Shown in pieces: positions 61,676-64,000 of a stretch of 64,000 nucleotides of DNA; the first letter of the stretch is position 1, and each line of letters opens with the position of its first letter. The notes below the pieces were generated by a model, which saw only the letters and a list, made by a program, of their open reading frames with translations, was not told the origin of the DNA and ran no database searches. The position numbers and the translations under genes are program-made. Source of the stretch: Oscillospiraceae bacterium (GTDB lineage Bacteria > Bacillota > Clostridia > Oscillospirales > Ruminococcaceae); NCBI GenBank assembly GCA_902363145.1, contig CABIZB010000006.1, positions 1 through 64,000 of the forward strand, read 5' to 3'.

Positions 61676-63124
61676 TTACTTTACTTCAGATACAACAGGT
61701 TCGAATTCAAGACGTACTGTGGGGAGCTTCTCCATAGTGTAGTAGTAGTTCTCTGCCCAGTCATCGCCCTGAGAAGGATCGTTCTCGCCGCTTGCGGGAG
61801 GTGCAAATATCTTGAGTGTCATATCGCACTCGCCCTCCAGAGGCTTCTCAAAGAATGCGCTCATAAGGTCAATGGTCTTTGCCTTGGGAGACTTGTAGAA
61901 CCATGTGCCGTTAAGCTCCATCATATAGTTGCCGTCGTCCTCAAAGGTAACTTCGCAGAATTGAGGATTCTTCTCGAAATGGAGAGGAATTGCCACGCCG
62001 TCTGCGTCCTCTGCGCCGCCCCATCTGAGCTTTACGGGTGCGGAAGCGTCTGCCTTTGTTTCGGTTATCTCAGGCATGAACCAAGGGGAGTGGATTATCT
62101 CCTTGTATGTCTTGAGAACCGGCTGCTCGATGCCCACATCTGCATTGTTGGGATCCTCGATCTCCAGTCCCAGGCGGCCTCTGTCTCTGAACTGATACAT
62201 TGTGAAGCCTGAGAACCAGTCAGCCTTTTCGTTTACCAGGATATCGCAGAATTCCTTTACCATTGCTGCCTGATCGTATGCACCCGTAACATCGCCGTCG
62301 GCGTTGAACTCGCTCATTACCATGGGCTTGCCCTCGCCGCCGTTAAGGAACTTGTAGCGCTCAAAGCTTGCCTTGGTCTTTTCATAGGTCTCTCTTACGC
62401 TGCTTCTGGAGTGGGTGGAACCGCCCTTTACCGCAACGTCATAAGGCCAGCCCCAGTGGAGTGCCATGTACTTGTCAACAGACCAGATATCTGCGGAGGG
62501 GATAGTTGCCTTGAACTCCTCTTCCTTTTCCATCTCGGTCTTGTTAAGGTCCTCGATGCCGCCGATGCAGATGATAGTCTTTACATTGGGTGCATACTCG
62601 TGGATAATATCGGTGAAGCGAACGAAGAAATCGCCGATCTCCTTGTAGGTAGCTCTCTTGTTGAAGCTGAACCAGTTGCCTGTAGCCTCATGGTTGATTC
62701 TGAGCATCATTCTGCCGAAAGGACGGAGATCCTTTGCAATGGCGATAAGCTGCTCATCGGTGCAGTGGGGGTCAACTGTAAGTGTGAGGGTAACGTCCTG
62801 ACCGTGGCGGCGGACATCTCTCATGCAGGTGAAAGGCTCGTCATCGGTAGTTCCGCCGATACCGCCCTTGTAGGTGAAGTAATCGTCATAAGGGTAGTCC
62901 CACTGGAAGGAAACGTTTGCATCCTTCATTACCTCGGATATTCTTCCGGGCCACTGCTTGTCAAAGGGGTAATAGCAATACATCAGGCTGATGCTTCTGT
63001 GAGGTCTGCCCATCTTTTGGAGTATGTAGTCCTGGTTTACATACTCGCCTCTTTCGGAGCCGTCGCCCAGGTCAACGGCGCACTTTGCCTTGCCCATGTG
63101 GACATTGTAAAGGTTTTCATTCAT
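61676..63124 (-). CDS. GH26-like glycoside hydrolase, intracellular
   Basis: A 482-aa predicted TIM-barrel glycosidase. The likely acid/base Glu146 sits in RINHEATGNWFSF, like the HE motif of GH26 mannanases, and the likely nucleophile Glu272 in MVMSEFNADGD. A C-terminal region from about 370 looks like a small beta domain. There is no signal peptide, so it probably acts on imported oligosaccharides, unlike secreted GH26 enzymes. Family assignment rests on these motifs only; GH5- or GH39-like barrels are alternatives. GGGAGG precedes the ATG. No sugar transporter is adjacent. Confidence 0.65.
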   Translation of the reverse strand: MNENLYNVHMGKAKCAVDLGDGSERGEYVNQDYILQKMGRPHRSISLMYCYYPFDKQWPGRISEVMKDANVSFQWDYPYDDYFTYKGGIGGTTDDEPFTCMRDVRRHGQDVTLTLTVDPHCTDEQLIAIAKDLRPFGRMMLRINHEATGNWFSFNKRATYKEIGDFFVRFTDIIHEYAPNVKTIICIGGIEDLNKTEMEKEEEFKATIPSADIWSVDKYMALHWGWPYDVAVKGGSTHSRSSVRETYEKTKASFERYKFLNGGEGKPMVMSEFNADGDVTGAYDQAAMVKEFCDILVNEKADWFSGFTMYQFRDRGRLGLEIEDPNNADVGIEQPVLKTYKEIIHSPWFMPEITETKADASAPVKLRWGGAEDADGVAIPLHFEKNPQFCEVTFEDDGNYMMELNGTWFYKSPKAKTIDLMSAFFEKPLEGECDMTLKIFAPPASGENDPSQGDDWAENYYYTMEKLPTVRLEFEPVVSEVK

Positions 63125-63171
63125 GGATATAATCCTCCCATAATTATTTATTCACATTTAGATATTTTATC

Positions 63172-63192
63172 GGACAGGCATAACGCCTGTCC
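63172..63192 (-). terminator. hairpin between the coiled-coil gene and the GH26-like gene
   Basis: A perfect 8-bp stem GGACAGGC/GCCTGTCC with a 5-nt loop. The downstream sequence on the minus strand (GATAAAATATC) is A/T-rich but without a long T-run, so termination may be weak. Confidence 0.5.
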
Positions 63193-63215
63193 ATATCATT
63201 TTAAGCTTGCTAATG

Positions 63216-63722
63216 TTATCTCTGCTGATTTGGGATATTGGGGTTCTGCTGAGGGATATTGGGATTTGAGGTGCGGGGCATCTTGATAGAGCCTTTTGTT
63301 CTCTTTACGGAAGTAAGGCTCTCTGCCAGAGTTTCCTCTGTCTTGGTGAGAATGTCGATGATATACTCATCGGCAGCGTTCTTTACGGCTCTTGCCTTGA
63401 TAAGTGCGTTCTTCTCTATCTCAGCAGCTTTTGCCTGAGCAGCCTTGGTTATCTCGCTGTTTTCCACCATTGCGCTGGCACGGGCCTCCGCACGGGTGAT
63501 GATCTCCTCAGCCTGCTTCTTGGCATCGTCCATAAGGGACTTGCGGTCCTGAACAATGCTCTTGGCATTCTTTATCTCATCGGGGGTGTACATTCTTATA
63601 TGGTCGATACATTCTCTCAGCTGATCCACATCGACCACGCTCTTCTTGGAGGAAAAAGGGATAGCCTGAGCTTTATCGAGGATCTCGTCCATTGCGTCAA
63701 GATAATCTTCAAAAAGTGCCAT
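63216..63722 (-). CDS. coiled-coil protein next to coaD, unknown function
   Basis: A 168-aa soluble protein. After a short head (DYLDAMDEILDKAQAIPFSS), residues about 50-135 form a charged coiled coil rich in Ala, Glu and Lys (DAKKQAEEIITRAEARASAM), similar in style to DivIVA or V-ATPase subunit H helices. The last 25 residues are Pro/Asn/Gln-rich (NPNIPQQNPNIPNQQ). It lies 11 bp after coaD, an association seen in Clostridia. Its role is unknown; a cell-division link through DivIVA-like proteins is only a guess. Confidence 0.75.
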   Translation of the reverse strand: MALFEDYLDAMDEILDKAQAIPFSSKKSVVDVDQLRECIDHIRMYTPDEIKNAKSIVQDRKSLMDDAKKQAEEIITRAEARASAMVENSEITKAAQAKAAEIEKNALIKARAVKNAADEYIIDILTKTEETLAESLTSVKRTKGSIKMPRTSNPNIPQQNPNIPNQQR

Positions 63723-63733
63723 TTTACTTCTCC

Positions 63734-64000
63734 TTACTGTTCGGGTTTAAGTCTTGCTTCAATATCCTTGAGTATGCACCTTGGAACAAATCGGCTGATG
63801 TCGCCGCCGTAATAAGCCACCTGCTTTACAACGCTGGAGCTGAGGTACATATTTTCCGAGCTGGTGGTGAGGAACACAGTTTCCGCACCGTCATAGATAT
63901 TCCTGTTGACCAGTGCCATCTGGAACTCGTACTCAAAGTCGGTAACGGCTCTGAGACCCTTTACTATAGCCACCGCTCCCACTTCACGGACATAATCGGA
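63734..64000 (-). CDS. coaD: phosphopantetheine adenylyltransferase (3' part)
   Basis: The C-terminal 88 residues of CoaD, cut by the right edge; the N-terminal half is outside. CoaD makes dephospho-CoA from 4'-phosphopantetheine and ATP. Diagnostic text includes VKGLRAVTDFEYEFQMALVN and SSSVVKQVAYYGGDISRFVP. The frame stays open to the edge, preceded by SDYVREVG. It is followed by the coiled-coil gene. Confidence 0.95.
   Translation of the reverse strand, partial: SDYVREVGAVAIVKGLRAVTDFEYEFQMALVNRNIYDGAETVFLTTSSENMYLSSSVVKQVAYYGGDISRFVPRCILKDIEARLKPEQ

Overview
The window reads as an ordinary chromosomal segment of a low-to-mid GC Gram-positive anaerobe of the class Clostridia, most like a fibre-degrading Ruminococcus or close Oscillospiraceae relative. 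This is an inference from gene content. The signs are RNase Y, Rex, SpoIIE, a T-box leader, ECF-type pantothenate uptake, a GlgC/GlgD glycogen operon, a CE2-like esterase, a GH26-like glycosidase, secreted Tyr-rich repeats, and consistently strong GGAGG ribosome sites with several TTG and GTG starts. I see no phage, plasmid, CRISPR or antibiotic-resistance genes. Many promoters match TTGACA-N17-TATAAT almost exactly.

Layout. 1-450: two tandem consensus promoters on the minus strand with rRNA-leader-like sequence, pointing to an rRNA operon just off the left edge. 451-4064 (minus): NUDIX, thioesterase, lipoprotein, RNase HI and SGNH esterase. 4142-9620 (minus): promoter, threonine-type T-box, DUF815 AAA+ ATPase, ABC binding protein, ABC permease, thrS. 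9680-11670 (plus): RNase Y after a long leader. 11875-12820 (plus): a lone CheR. 12829-16500 (minus): EAL protein, hflX, rlmH. 16766-22023 (minus): DUF4240 protein, then lon, engB, lysA. 22117-23327 (minus): pyrB with a fused PyrI-like zinc tail. 23419-24970 (plus): PanT and CoaX. 25065-25780 (minus): LexA-like repressor. 25836-31735 (minus): unknown 324-aa protein, MoxR, DUF58, transglutaminase. 31777-32491 (minus): rex behind a perfect 13-bp palindrome. 32704-36394 (minus): aconitase, a tiny membrane protein and isocitrate dehydrogenase, with a MITE-like element between the last two. 36501-37292: tRNA Gly, Arg, His (plus) and Leu (minus). 37386-41813 (plus): radC, uvrA, ung. 41914-44484 (plus): two bacterial PH-domain membrane proteins and a zinc-ribbon protein. 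44504-45271 (minus): membrane protein. 45421-47766 (plus): spoIIE. 47850-54116 (plus): glgB, glgC, glgD, glgA. 54560-56692 (minus): small membrane protein and a Tyr-rich secreted repeat protein. 56835-57955 (plus): D-lactate dehydrogenase. 57980-58220: second MITE-like element beside a decayed gene fragment. 58408-60978 (plus): hybrid sensor kinase. 60988-61640: repeats. 61640-63124 (minus): GH26-like glycosidase. 63216-64000 (minus): coiled-coil protein and the 3' part of coaD.

How the genes fit together. Most are housekeeping: translation and ribosome care (thrS, hflX, rlmH, engB, tRNAs), RNA decay (rny), protein quality control (lon), DNA repair (radC, uvrA, ung), CoA supply (panT, coaX, coaD), the oxidative branch to 2-oxoglutarate (acn, icd), redox control (rex, ldh), glycogen storage and sporulation (spoIIE).

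The points most worth a second look are: the threonine T-box placed three genes upstream of thrS, with an altered bulge; a pair of MITE-like elements with 3-bp target duplications; a dispersed intergenic repeat family; the Tyr-rich secreted repeat protein; a histone-H1-like basic tail on the glycogen branching enzyme; and terminator-like hairpins placed directly in front of internal ribosome sites in several gene clusters. I did not find a clearly new multi-gene system. These are candidates for new elements and proteins.
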